Shown: positions 1-8,281 of the stretch, piece after piece
How the letters are laid out: every line of letters starts with the position of its first letter
Position numbering within the stretch: the first letter of the stretch is position 1
Source: an uncultured Alphaproteobacteria bacterium
GTDB taxonomy: Bacteria; Pseudomonadota; Alphaproteobacteria; HIMB59; GCA-002718135
Assembly: GCA_902560725.1 (NCBI GenBank)
Contig: CACEMR010000004.1
Span: 1-64,000, forward strand
Direction: 5' to 3'
DNA length: 64,000 nt
Program-made: the position numbers and the translations under genes
Notes under the pieces: model-generated
Seen by the model: the letters and a program-made list of their open reading frames with translations, nothing else
The model's database searches: none
Told to the model about the DNA's origin: nothing

Positions 1-152
1 ATTTTTTATAATAAACTAATTCATAAGCTTTTTCATACAACATATTCACTTGTTCACTTGCAGTTATATTTGAAGAACTTTCATCTGAACTTGTGCTAGC
101 GGCAAAGCTTCCAGTACTTAAAAATAAAAATAAAAAAATAATTCTAATCATA
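1..152 (-). CDS. Partial secreted protein, N-terminus only (MIRIIFLFLFLSTGSFAASTSSDESSSNITASEQVNMLYEKAYELVYYKK...), possibly TPR-like; runs off the left edge
   Basis: Open minus frame from ATG at 152 to the window edge, with a signal-peptide-like N-terminus. Confidence 0.6.
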
Positions 153-209
153 AAAAATAAATATGATTACAAATAATAATTTCAATGTTCAGGGAGTAAA
201 TTTTCTTAA

Positions 210-668
210 TTAATGACAAGAAATAGCATATTTTTTTAGGCGGTAATAATTGTATGGCCACGGAGTTAAAAAACCAACAATTAGCATTATGGGTATAATC
301 CACCAAACCAACTTTGCCTCTCCTAATATCAACCAATCAACAGAATTCATTGCTATTTCCATAGCAAGCATTGAAATAAAACTCATCGTCAAAGCTGTTT
401 TAAAAGCAATCATTATTGCCATTTGCCTTGATAATATTATCGTTTCCAAGATAATACTTGTAATCAAACCATTAATTATAGCGAAAATCATAATTGATAG
501 AGTAGGCCAATCAATTGAATTTAATTGAAAATAAAAAATAGTTCCAAAATCACCAATTGAGCATCCAAGCAAACACCATAGAGTATTTTTTGCACTTCTT
601 CTCCAAGTATGCTTACATTTCCAATGAAAACTTTGACCGGTTTTTTTAATACTTTGTGTTAAAGACAT
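210..668 (-). CDS. DUF4396-like integral membrane protein
   Basis: 152-aa ORF with several TM segments and the motif RRSAKNTLWCLLGCSIGDFGTI, resembling DUF4396 proteins. Confidence 0.75.
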   Translation of the reverse strand: MSLTQSIKKTGQSFHWKCKHTWRRSAKNTLWCLLGCSIGDFGTIFYFQLNSIDWPTLSIMIFAIINGLITSIILETIILSRQMAIMIAFKTALTMSFISMLAMEIAMNSVDWLILGEAKLVWWIIPIMLIVGFLTPWPYNYYRLKKYAISCH

Positions 669-805
669 AGAAATTATATATTACAAAATTTGTTACTTTA
701 AATATAGTAATTTTATTCTATTTATGAATATGTTGGGACCAGGTTACATACCGAATACGCGCAATTTCAAATAAAATTTTTTCAATTCTTTCAAACGTTA
801 TTATA

Positions 806-1627
806 TTACTTAGGACATGCAGAATTACTAGCACGTTTTTGTCTGAAATTCGCTTCATATGGCCTAGCTTTGAAACAACCTATGAAGCTTGGATAACTAT
901 TTGTTGAGTGGTAATGATATTCCCCATCATGATTGTGACCGTTACACTCATCTATTTTTGTTTTATTATGAACATTTCTATCAACAAAATTCATAATTTT
1001 TATTCCATCAAAAGCCCAACCTATTTGTTTTGATTCCATATTTACTGATTCACCACACAAAGGTCCGTAGTGGTAATGATACATACCTCGTGGATCTGCA
1101 TGTCCCCCACATTGTCCAATTTTTCTATTATATATTGCTATTTTACCTTCACTATCATAAGGCCCACTTAAAACAACTCCATTTAGCGCAACTCCCACCT
1201 CTTGAATTTCTCTAGATATTTTAATTGGTTTTTCTAAAAATTCAGGCACCTTTGGAATTTTAAAAGTAAAAGACTGTTCTGCAGCGCAATTAGGGTTGTT
1301 GGTGAACAAGCTATGATCTGGTATATTATTAGATTTAATAACTAAAAAATTATCTTCATTCTGAATTGTTACTTTATTATCTGCGATAAAGTATTTAGAT
1401 CCATTCTCTTGTCTAGGAAACAATCCATTTGTTTGTTCTTGAATAAAAATTGTATCTCCTGATAAGTTAGAAGCAATTTTGTAATCATTAACAGACCCAT
1501 TATTAAAATTAAAATTATCATGAGAATAATCATGTTTTATATCTTTGTTCTCTAAAAATAATTCATGAGCAATAAGTTTATTTGTATAAAAAAATATTAA
1601 TAAGTAAAAAAACAACAATAATCTCAT
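806..1627 (-). CDS. Secreted YHYH-domain protein
   Basis: Signal peptide; GVALNGVVLSGPYD, GMYHYHYGPLC and GEYHYHSTNSYPSFIGC motifs typical of YHYH proteins. Confidence 0.85.
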   Translation of the reverse strand: MRLLLFFYLLIFFYTNKLIAHELFLENKDIKHDYSHDNFNFNNGSVNDYKIASNLSGDTIFIQEQTNGLFPRQENGSKYFIADNKVTIQNEDNFLVIKSNNIPDHSLFTNNPNCAAEQSFTFKIPKVPEFLEKPIKISREIQEVGVALNGVVLSGPYDSEGKIAIYNRKIGQCGGHADPRGMYHYHYGPLCGESVNMESKQIGWAFDGIKIMNFVDRNVHNKTKIDECNGHNHDGEYHYHSTNSYPSFIGCFKARPYEANFRQKRASNSACPK

Positions 1628-1925
1628 TAAAAACTTTTTAATAGTTTTATATTATTTGTATAGATTTTTTGTTAACATGGTGCCCCACCCGCGTATCAAC
1701 TCATATTCACTTATGTGATAATTTGATATTGTTTCTTTAGGAAAAGGCCGATTTCAATTACATTAAAAATAGTTTGAGAGAGACAAATGTAAATCCCTGA
1801 TGTACTTTGAATCACTCTTGAATCATTAGAATACACTTTTTATGCAAAATAGCTGAAATTATGGTATTGTCGCACCCTAAGAATTTGACTTATTTTAAGG
1901 TAAATACTAGAGAGTATTCATCTTT

Positions 1926-2000
1926 TGGGGCGTCGCCAAGCGGTAAGGCACCGGTTTTTGGAGTCGGCATTCGTAGGTTCGAATCCTACCGCCCCAGCCA
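1926..2000 (+). tRNA. tRNA-Gln (anticodon TTG), CCA encoded
   Basis: Acceptor TGGGGCG/CGCCCCA, anticodon arm CCGGT-TTTTGGA-GTCGG, T-arm GTAGG-TTCGAAT-CCTAC, then G-CCA. Confidence 0.95.
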
Positions 2001-2003
2001 AAT
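1931..2003 (+). repeat. Left 73-bp direct repeat (att-like) within tRNA-Gln, identical to 7428-7500
   Basis: cgtcgccaagcggtaaggcaccgg...taccgccccagccaaat identical at both positions by eye. Confidence 0.95.
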
Positions 2004-2030
2004 TTTCTACTAAATATTTTTAATTTATAC

Positions 2031-2054
2031 TTTTGACACTCTCTTGCCACTCTT
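2031..2054 (+). repeat. Left sub-terminal repeat TTTTGACACTCTCTTGCCACTCTT (candidate integrase arm site)
   Basis: 23/24 match to 7348-7371; internally a tandem of TTG[A/C]CACTC. Confidence 0.7.
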
Positions 2055-2057
2055 AGG

Positions 2058-2073
2058 AGCCTTTTTTAAGGCT
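2058..2073. other. Hairpin AGCCTT-TTTT-AAGGCT just inside the left island end
   Basis: Perfect 6-bp inverted repeat with 4-nt loop. Confidence 0.5.
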
Positions 2074-2206
2074 AAAGTTGAAGGTTCGAAACCTTTCACT
2101 AGCTTTATAAATTTAACAAAAATTTAACCTTTAAATATTTCATTATCAATCACATCATAGATATGTCACAAGTCAATCAGCTAAAAGTTTGTTAAGTATT
2201 TTTTAT

Positions 2207-2617
2207 TTAGTCCCACATAATTCCTTCCTTATATGAGAGATTTGTTGATTTACACTTAGGGCATTTAAAATTTTTAATTTTTTTTTCTGTATGTACTATT
2301 TTCTTTCTACTTTTCCTACAGCGCCCACAGTTGTTTACAGAACTAAATAAGAGGGTGTTGTTTTTATCTCTTGCCTCTACCAAAAAAGTATTTTGAACTG
2401 ATGCACACTTTTCACATTGGTAGACTTCATAACCATCATAGGTAAACTTTGCTTCTTTATTATTTTTATATAAATCATTTGCTGCTTGCCACTTTTTTTT
2501 TGGCAATAAATCTATTACATTCTCCAAAGAAGAGAAAAGAAAACCTATGCCAAATAAGTATTCATCGTCATGGCCACAATCATTACATTTAAAATAAAAG
2601 CCACTATCAAAATACAT
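2207..2617 (-). CDS. Small zinc-ribbon-like protein with four CxxC pairs (third gene of island operon)
   Basis: 136-aa ORF with CNDC, CEKC, CGRC, CPKC; start overlaps upstream stop (TAATG). Confidence 0.75.
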   Translation of the reverse strand: MYFDSGFYFKCNDCGHDDEYLFGIGFLFSSLENVIDLLPKKKWQAANDLYKNNKEAKFTYDGYEVYQCEKCASVQNTFLVEARDKNNTLLFSSVNNCGRCRKSRKKIVHTEKKIKNFKCPKCKSTNLSYKEGIMWD

Positions 2618-3000
2618 TACTTATATAATTCTTCTTTAACATGAGTGTTTAGAATTTTTAAAAAATCATCAAAATTATTAGGGTAAGCATTTTGACCTTC
2701 AGTTTTTATACTTCTCTTTTTAGGTTTATTTATTTTTAATCGCCATTCAGTACCATCCATAATTTCTAGATTAGTATAATCCCTGTTCCAGTCCCAGACT
2801 TTCAATTTATCTAAATCATCCCAAAATATATTTAATTGTTCCTCAGTTAATTTTACTTCTTCTACTATTAAAATTGGATTACTTTCTTCATCAGGATGAG
2901 ATGGTGTTTCGTGATATAAAGTTTGGTTTTTTAAAAATATCCTATCAAAACCTTCATTAAATGAACCAATTTGAAATTCAAAAATTACTAAATTTGACAT
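2617..3000 (-). CDS. Protein of unknown function, 127 aa (second gene of island operon)
   Basis: ORF with W..LDKLKVWDWNRDY...DGTEWRLKI...GQNAYP-type pattern; TAATG overlap with both neighbours. Confidence 0.75.
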   Translation of the reverse strand: MSNLVIFEFQIGSFNEGFDRIFLKNQTLYHETPSHPDEESNPILIVEEVKLTEEQLNIFWDDLDKLKVWDWNRDYTNLEIMDGTEWRLKINKPKKRSIKTEGQNAYPNNFDDFLKILNTHVKEELYK

Positions 3001-6000
3001 TATAATTTTATAGAAGGATTAGGATTTTTTATCTCCCCAATTTTCTCCGCACGGATATATGTAAAACGATCAGACATTGAATTAATATTTACAAAGCCAA
3101 AACCATAACCTGCTAATTCTTTTTCAAAAGTATCGATATCTTTAAATGTTTTGGTTGGCTCAATAATATGTATTTTACCATCAAGTTTTAGTGTTCTGTT
3201 TGCTTCTAATAAATATTTTCCAATTGTGTTACCCATAAACGATAAACAGAATATGGCGTGATCTAATGTTTCATTATCAAGAGTTGTGTGAGAGAAATCA
3301 CAGGCAATTACATTTTGATTATACGCAACATGATCAAAGCTATGTACTTCATGACTATCTTTTAAGGCATCATATATTTGTGCTTTGCCACATCCAAAAT
3401 CGCCTATTACATAATCAGAGCGTTCACTAAATACTTTAATCATTTCTTCTATTGGAACAACTGTCCATGACTTTCTATTTTCTTCATACATTTCGTGGTA
3501 GTGATCCCACTCTACTCTATCTTTTGATAAACGATTGTGCAGTTTTTCACTTGAAGTATTGTACCAACGTGCATTCATCTTAGAGAAATCACCAAAGGCA
3601 CCTATTCTTTTTTTAATATTATCTTTGTCGCCAGGTATAAACTGTGCTTTTATTTTTGTACGTTCGATAATAGTCTCTTCTCCACTACTTAGTCTGTCTA
3701 ACCACTTTTTAATATCCTGTACAACTTGAGCTTGAGTACGAATATTTTGATTAGGTAGTTGTCCATCAATTACTGCATCACCAATTGTTTTCTTAAACTT
3801 AATTCTTTCGTAACGTGATTTGCACCATGACCATTCCTGCCCATTTACTTCTGCTCTTGTTAAAGGAATAATAACATTCACTTTATTTTTCTGCCCTTGT
3901 CGATAAATTCTACCAATTAATTGTTCAAATTCTGCATTTGTCCAAGGCATAGAGTTAATAATCAAATTAGAACAAACATTTTGTAGACCATTCACGCCAG
4001 TACCAATGGTACTAGTTCCAATTAAAACATCAAGCTTACCTTTTTTAAAATCATCTATTCCTGACTTATCATCACCTGTGTGGAAACCTACACTCCATCC
4101 AGCTTTAGTAATTTCATCATATAGAAATTTATCAATATCTTGGCGATAGTGTGTATAAATTAGTGTCTTGGGTTTGATGTGTTTTAATATTTCTTTTATT
4201 TTTGCTCTAGTAGTAATCTGCTCAACATTAAGTGGGAACCATTTATTTTGAAGGGCTTTGAATTCGTCAATGTATTCAGAGCAATCAACTTCAATATCAT
4301 CCTTTATATCTATTGAAACAGTCATTGGAATTTTCATTCGCAGGCCATTAGTCATTAAACGCTGGTGCAATTTCATACAGTTTTCTTCACTAATTTTTGG
4401 TTCTAAATCATCATGTTTTTCTCCAGTAATCATTTCAATTAAACCGATACCTTCCTGCAGATTATTAATTACTGGGGTTGCTGACATGCCAAGAACAGCT
4501 AATTTGGGATTAGTTTCTCTTAATTTTGCAATCATAGAATTAATAATCCTTTTACGTTTAGACATTTTTTCAGGATCTTTTTGTTTTGCATAGTGGATTT
4601 CATCAATAACCACAAATTCAATATTTGTATTTTCTAATAACTCCATTACCTTGTCATCAGAATCTTGTTGTTGGAAAGCCTCAAAATTTAAAACCAAAAA
4701 CTTATTTTGGTTTTGATCTTGTAAATTTTGGTATTCCAAATTTTTTGTTTGAATGTAGGTCCCAGGGAAAATTGTTCCTATCTCTTCTTTCCAATTAGTT
4801 ACCACAGCATTTGGACAACACACTAAAGTTAATTTAGAGTCTATTACTCTACTTGCTAAAATAGCCGATAAAGTTTTTCCTGCGCCAGTTCCTGACCAAT
4901 TACCAACTGATCTATCCTTAACAACCCTGCTAGCAGTTCTAAGCTGCATTAAATTAGGAAGTGTTTTTTTGCCATCAATTCTAAAGTTGTAACTTTTTGG
5001 AATTACTAATTTTTCTGCTGCATAATATTCTTCCAGGAACTCCTCTCTAACTTTGAAGGTATATTTGTCTCTCGATTCTGTTTTTTCAATTTCGTTAATC
5101 ACCTCTTTTTTACTGTTTGAGTCAAATAATTTTTTCCATAACTTATTTTTTGCCGACTCTAACAAATATGTAACAGCTTCCTCATCGGAGTTTCTAATGC
5201 AATACTCTAATGTCTCAAATGTATCTTTAACATTAACTGATGGTAGATCTTGTATTATTTCGCTCCCCAACTCAAAGTTTGTATTGAGAGTGCTTTCGTT
5301 TATTTCTTGCAAATTCTCTTCACTAAGATCAATATTCTCTTTTGAGTTTTTATTATCAAAATATGTATCTAAAGATGACTCTTCTTTTTTTATAAATTTA
5401 TCAACCTCTTCTTTTGGTAGTTTATTATTTAAATAATCATTAATAAATTTTTTGGAACTAGAGTGTTTCGATGGCAATCCAGTTTGTTGGAAAATTAGAT
5501 ATATTTCTGAAGCCGTAAGTTTACTTACATAACTTTCAATTGAGTTGATAAAAGCTATTAATGATGATCTTGACCAAACTATTCTATTTGTATTCCTTGT
5601 TTTACATATTGGACAATTAACATTTCTTTTTAATCTTTTTTGTATAGAAGTTTTCCATATATGGTTTGGGTCATTTAAACATTTCCACCAAAACTGATTA
5701 CCGGAATTAAATTTAATTTTTGAAGCTTTTATGCCATTCTTCTTTTCATCAAATTCTTTACCAAATTTTGGATAAATTTTTGTTAAGGAATTAGTTGTTG
5801 AAAGAAATGAATTATTGCAAAAAGGACATTCTTTAACAACCCCGGTTCTGTACTTTATTTTTTGTTTCCAAATATGGTCGTCTGCCACATTACACTTCCA
5901 ATATATTTCTTTAGATGAGTTCGGATTTATTTTTTTAGGATCTAAATCGTTTTTCTCTTTATTTATCTGCTTCGCTATTTCTGGATATAAATCTAATAAG

Positions 6001-6971
6001 GATTCATTTTCTAAAAATTTACTGCCTCTACAATATGGACAACCCATATTTTTGGAATTTGCATGAAGAGATCTCAGCATGTGCGATAAAGTTAACTCAA
6101 AAACATGGTCTTTATTTTTATCACATTGCCACCAAAACTTTTTTCTATGTGATGCAATTGCATCACCGACCTTCTCACTATTAAGAGTGTTTGAGTAATA
6201 TTTTATTAATTTTGGATAAAGAGCTGAGACAGAGTTTGTTTTTGATTTTGTATATTTTGCACAAAATTTACATTTAATTTTTTTATCAATTTGTTTTATT
6301 TCATCTTTAGATAATTTTTTACTATAACTAGTTGCTCTTGCTATTGGTGTTTTAAAGATATGGTCTTCACCCTTTGGGCACTTAATCCAAACATCAAATT
6401 CACTTCCTGGGGAAAGTCTTCCAATTTGTTCATAACTAATCTTATACTCCTTCTTATCTTTTATTACTGACTTATAAATATTTGGAAATAATGAAGAGAA
6501 ATTATTTTCTTTATAAAATCTATAAGATTTTTTACCTAGATTGGCTTTAGTGTTACATTTATAACAAAGAATATTAGCTTTAGTTATAGAATTATATCTG
6601 CTGTTTATTGATTGCTGCCAAATATGATTTGGGTCTTTTTTACACTTCCACCAAACAACAGTACTTGAGCTTATTTTTATTTGACTATTTTTTTTAAAAT
6701 TCTTATTTTTTTTAAAATCGAAATAATCAAAAAATGCCTTTGGAATTTTTTTTAATCTTTCTGCCTCTTTACATTGTTTACAGCCTTGTATTGTTATCTT
6801 GTCGTTTCTTAATCTATTTCTTGGAATTTGTTTCCACTCATGACCGCTCTCACATTTCCACCAAACTTCGAATTTATAAGCTTTTGTAATATCTTCTATT
6901 TTTAATTTTTTATTTTTTGTAGGGTGGAATTCTTTTACAAATATATCTGGTAATGGCAGTTTTGAACTCAT
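3000..6971 (-). CDS. Large multidomain protein: six N-terminal zinc-ribbon-like repeats (DUF4379/PF14311-like), SF2/SNF2-type helicase, C-terminal Rrp8-like (Methyltransf_8) methyltransferase
   Basis: Repeated WWxC..(D/G)H.W...R...C..C units; Walker A GTGAGKT, VIDEIHYAK, LGMSATP, QLIGRIYRQGQ; C-terminal DFGCGKAQIYDA...ACDFSHTTLDNETLDHAIFCLSFMGNTIGKYLLEANRTLKLDGKIHIIEP, resembling Rrp8. Confidence 0.9.
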   Translation of the reverse strand: MSSKLPLPDIFVKEFHPTKNKKLKIEDITKAYKFEVWWKCESGHEWKQIPRNRLRNDKITIQGCKQCKEAERLKKIPKAFFDYFDFKKNKNFKKNSQIKISSSTVVWWKCKKDPNHIWQQSINSRYNSITKANILCYKCNTKANLGKKSYRFYKENNFSSLFPNIYKSVIKDKKEYKISYEQIGRLSPGSEFDVWIKCPKGEDHIFKTPIARATSYSKKLSKDEIKQIDKKIKCKFCAKYTKSKTNSVSALYPKLIKYYSNTLNSEKVGDAIASHRKKFWWQCDKNKDHVFELTLSHMLRSLHANSKNMGCPYCRGSKFLENESLLDLYPEIAKQINKEKNDLDPKKINPNSSKEIYWKCNVADDHIWKQKIKYRTGVVKECPFCNNSFLSTTNSLTKIYPKFGKEFDEKKNGIKASKIKFNSGNQFWWKCLNDPNHIWKTSIQKRLKRNVNCPICKTRNTNRIVWSRSSLIAFINSIESYVSKLTASEIYLIFQQTGLPSKHSSSKKFINDYLNNKLPKEEVDKFIKKEESSLDTYFDNKNSKENIDLSEENLQEINESTLNTNFELGSEIIQDLPSVNVKDTFETLEYCIRNSDEEAVTYLLESAKNKLWKKLFDSNSKKEVINEIEKTESRDKYTFKVREEFLEEYYAAEKLVIPKSYNFRIDGKKTLPNLMQLRTASRVVKDRSVGNWSGTGAGKTLSAILASRVIDSKLTLVCCPNAVVTNWKEEIGTIFPGTYIQTKNLEYQNLQDQNQNKFLVLNFEAFQQQDSDDKVMELLENTNIEFVVIDEIHYAKQKDPEKMSKRKRIINSMIAKLRETNPKLAVLGMSATPVINNLQEGIGLIEMITGEKHDDLEPKISEENCMKLHQRLMTNGLRMKIPMTVSIDIKDDIEVDCSEYIDEFKALQNKWFPLNVEQITTRAKIKEILKHIKPKTLIYTHYRQDIDKFLYDEITKAGWSVGFHTGDDKSGIDDFKKGKLDVLIGTSTIGTGVNGLQNVCSNLIINSMPWTNAEFEQLIGRIYRQGQKNKVNVIIPLTRAEVNGQEWSWCKSRYERIKFKKTIGDAVIDGQLPNQNIRTQAQVVQDIKKWLDRLSSGEETIIERTKIKAQFIPGDKDNIKKRIGAFGDFSKMNARWYNTSSEKLHNRLSKDRVEWDHYHEMYEENRKSWTVVPIEEMIKVFSERSDYVIGDFGCGKAQIYDALKDSHEVHSFDHVAYNQNVIACDFSHTTLDNETLDHAIFCLSFMGNTIGKYLLEANRTLKLDGKIHIIEPTKTFKDIDTFEKELAGYGFGFVNINSMSDRFTYIRAEKIGEIKNPNPSIKL

Positions 6972-7347
6972 TTACTTAATACTCAAAATTATTAATGCTT
7001 AATATTTAACACATCTTAGAGCCTCATAAAAGTTAAGTAAGAACAGGAAAACGGTAAAATTTGAACTATTACTTCCTTGTAGTTAGGTACTTCGCTAAAG
7101 AAATCTAATTTTGTATTATCGGTGTTTTTGTGTTTTATGCTTTTGCAAACCTTTAGAATTACTCGATAAAATTTGAAACAGCATAGAATCTCATAGGTGT
7201 TTTTGGGTGTTTTGAATTTTAAAACAGGTATAGCGGTCACACAGATACCGTACATTTGGTAAATTTTAAAATTTAAATAATAATATAAGCTTTCTCTAGT
7301 TTGGATGTATTTGTTTACTTTTCTAAATTTGAAGTCGAAGGTTTATT

Positions 7348-7371
7348 TTTTGACACTCTCTTGACACTCTT
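7348..7371 (+). repeat. Right sub-terminal repeat TTTTGACACTCTCTTGACACTCTT
   Basis: 23/24 match to 2031-2054, same orientation; tandem TTGACACTC x2. Confidence 0.7.
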
Positions 7372-7427
7372 TGTACCGCATTTTTTAATTTTTTAAAAAA
7401 AATGTACAAAGAATTCTGCGGAAAATT

Positions 7428-7500
7428 CGTCGCCAAGCGGTAAGGCACCGGTTTTTGGAGTCGGCATTCGTAGGTTCGAATCCTACCGCCCCAGCCAAAT
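7428..7500 (+). repeat. Right 73-bp direct repeat: 3'-truncated tRNA-Gln copy lacking most of the 5' acceptor strand
   Basis: Identical to 1931-2003; upstream bases are GAAAATT instead of TTTGGGG, so the acceptor stem cannot form. Confidence 0.95.
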
Positions 7501-7512
7501 GATTTTAAATAA

Positions 7513-8094
7513 TTATAAAATATATTTTTCAAATAAATTGATGGATTTATAAAAATAATTTGAAAATATTTCAATAAAATTGATATTAAATACTTCATTT
7601 TTTTTAACACCCCAAATATATCTTTTTTCAATCCATCCACTATTATTTTTGTTAACAATTAAACACCAATTTAATTTGCATTTAGATAAATTAATTATTG
7701 AACCGTGTGTGACTTCTCCAATTTGCTTACCATTATATGTATTAAAAACTGCAACATTTTTTTTGTTTGAAGAATTAATTATCCCATTTCTATCACCCTT
7801 AATTAAACTTTTATGAATCCAGCCAGTATTATTTTCAAAATCAATTATTTTTCTCCAGTTTTTATATTCATCTATTATTTGAATTGGAAAATTATCTATT
7901 ACATATTTAATTGAAATCGGATAGTTTTTACTTGGACCAACTCTTAAATTTGAGTCATTTGATTTTAGAGAAACGTATCTAGGTAATTCAAATCCAGTTT
8001 CAACACCAATATTTTCAGCATAACTAGAAGTAAAAAAAAATATTACTAATATGATAGTAAAGCACTTCATTTGAATATTTTCATTAACTAGCAT
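7513..8094 (-). CDS. Secreted bacterial SH3-domain protein
   Basis: Signal peptide; SLKSNDSNLRVGPSKNYPI..., GWIHKSLIKG, GWIEKRYIWGV SH3-like repeats. Confidence 0.8.
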   Translation of the reverse strand: MLVNENIQMKCFTIILVIFFFTSSYAENIGVETGFELPRYVSLKSNDSNLRVGPSKNYPISIKYVIDNFPIQIIDEYKNWRKIIDFENNTGWIHKSLIKGDRNGIINSSNKKNVAVFNTYNGKQIGEVTHGSIINLSKCKLNWCLIVNKNNSGWIEKRYIWGVKKNEVFNINFIEIFSNYFYKSINLFEKYIL

Positions 8095-8126
8095 ACTTTA
8101 TTATTAAAGTGTATAATATAAATATT

Positions 8127-8203
8127 GCGCCCGTAGCTCAATTGGATAGAGCGCCAGACTACGGATCTGGAGGTTAGGAGTTCGACTCTTCTCGGGCGCG
8201 CCA
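8127..8203 (+). tRNA. tRNA-Arg (anticodon ACG), CCA encoded
   Basis: Acceptor GCGCCCG/CGGGCGC, anticodon arm CCAGA-CTACGGA-TCTGG, T-arm, terminal GCCA. Confidence 0.95.
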
Positions 8204-8281
8204 AAAATTTAAATATTAAATTTCTAAATTATTTACTTATTTTTTAATTTAAATATATTGAAAAATTAGATTAATAAATAA

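Larger units (their letters stand above)
2004..7500. mobile_element. Putative tRNA-Gln-targeted integrative island (~5.5 kb), no recognisable integrase
   Basis: Bounded by the intact tRNA (left) and a 3'-truncated tRNA copy (right); matching sub-terminal repeats; accessory cargo. Confidence 0.8.

Noticed and set aside
1628-1925. Possible small RNA in the ~300-bp gap before tRNA-Gln
   Set aside because: No convincing structure or terminator seen; cannot be supported without conservation data
7016-7255. 79-aa minus ORF upstream of the helicase gene, considered as an integrase remnant or antitoxin
   Set aside because: No recognisable motif; composition looks like non-coding translation; more likely the promoter/leader region of the operon
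7428-7500. Second functional tRNA-Gln
   Set aside because: Upstream bases do not pair with CGCCCCA, so the acceptor stem is mostly missing; best seen as an att duplicate
7323-7658. 111-aa minus ORF crossing the right repeat (GWGGRIRTYECRLQKPVPYRLATNFPQ)
   Set aside because: Antisense translation of the truncated tRNA copy, a well-known artefact
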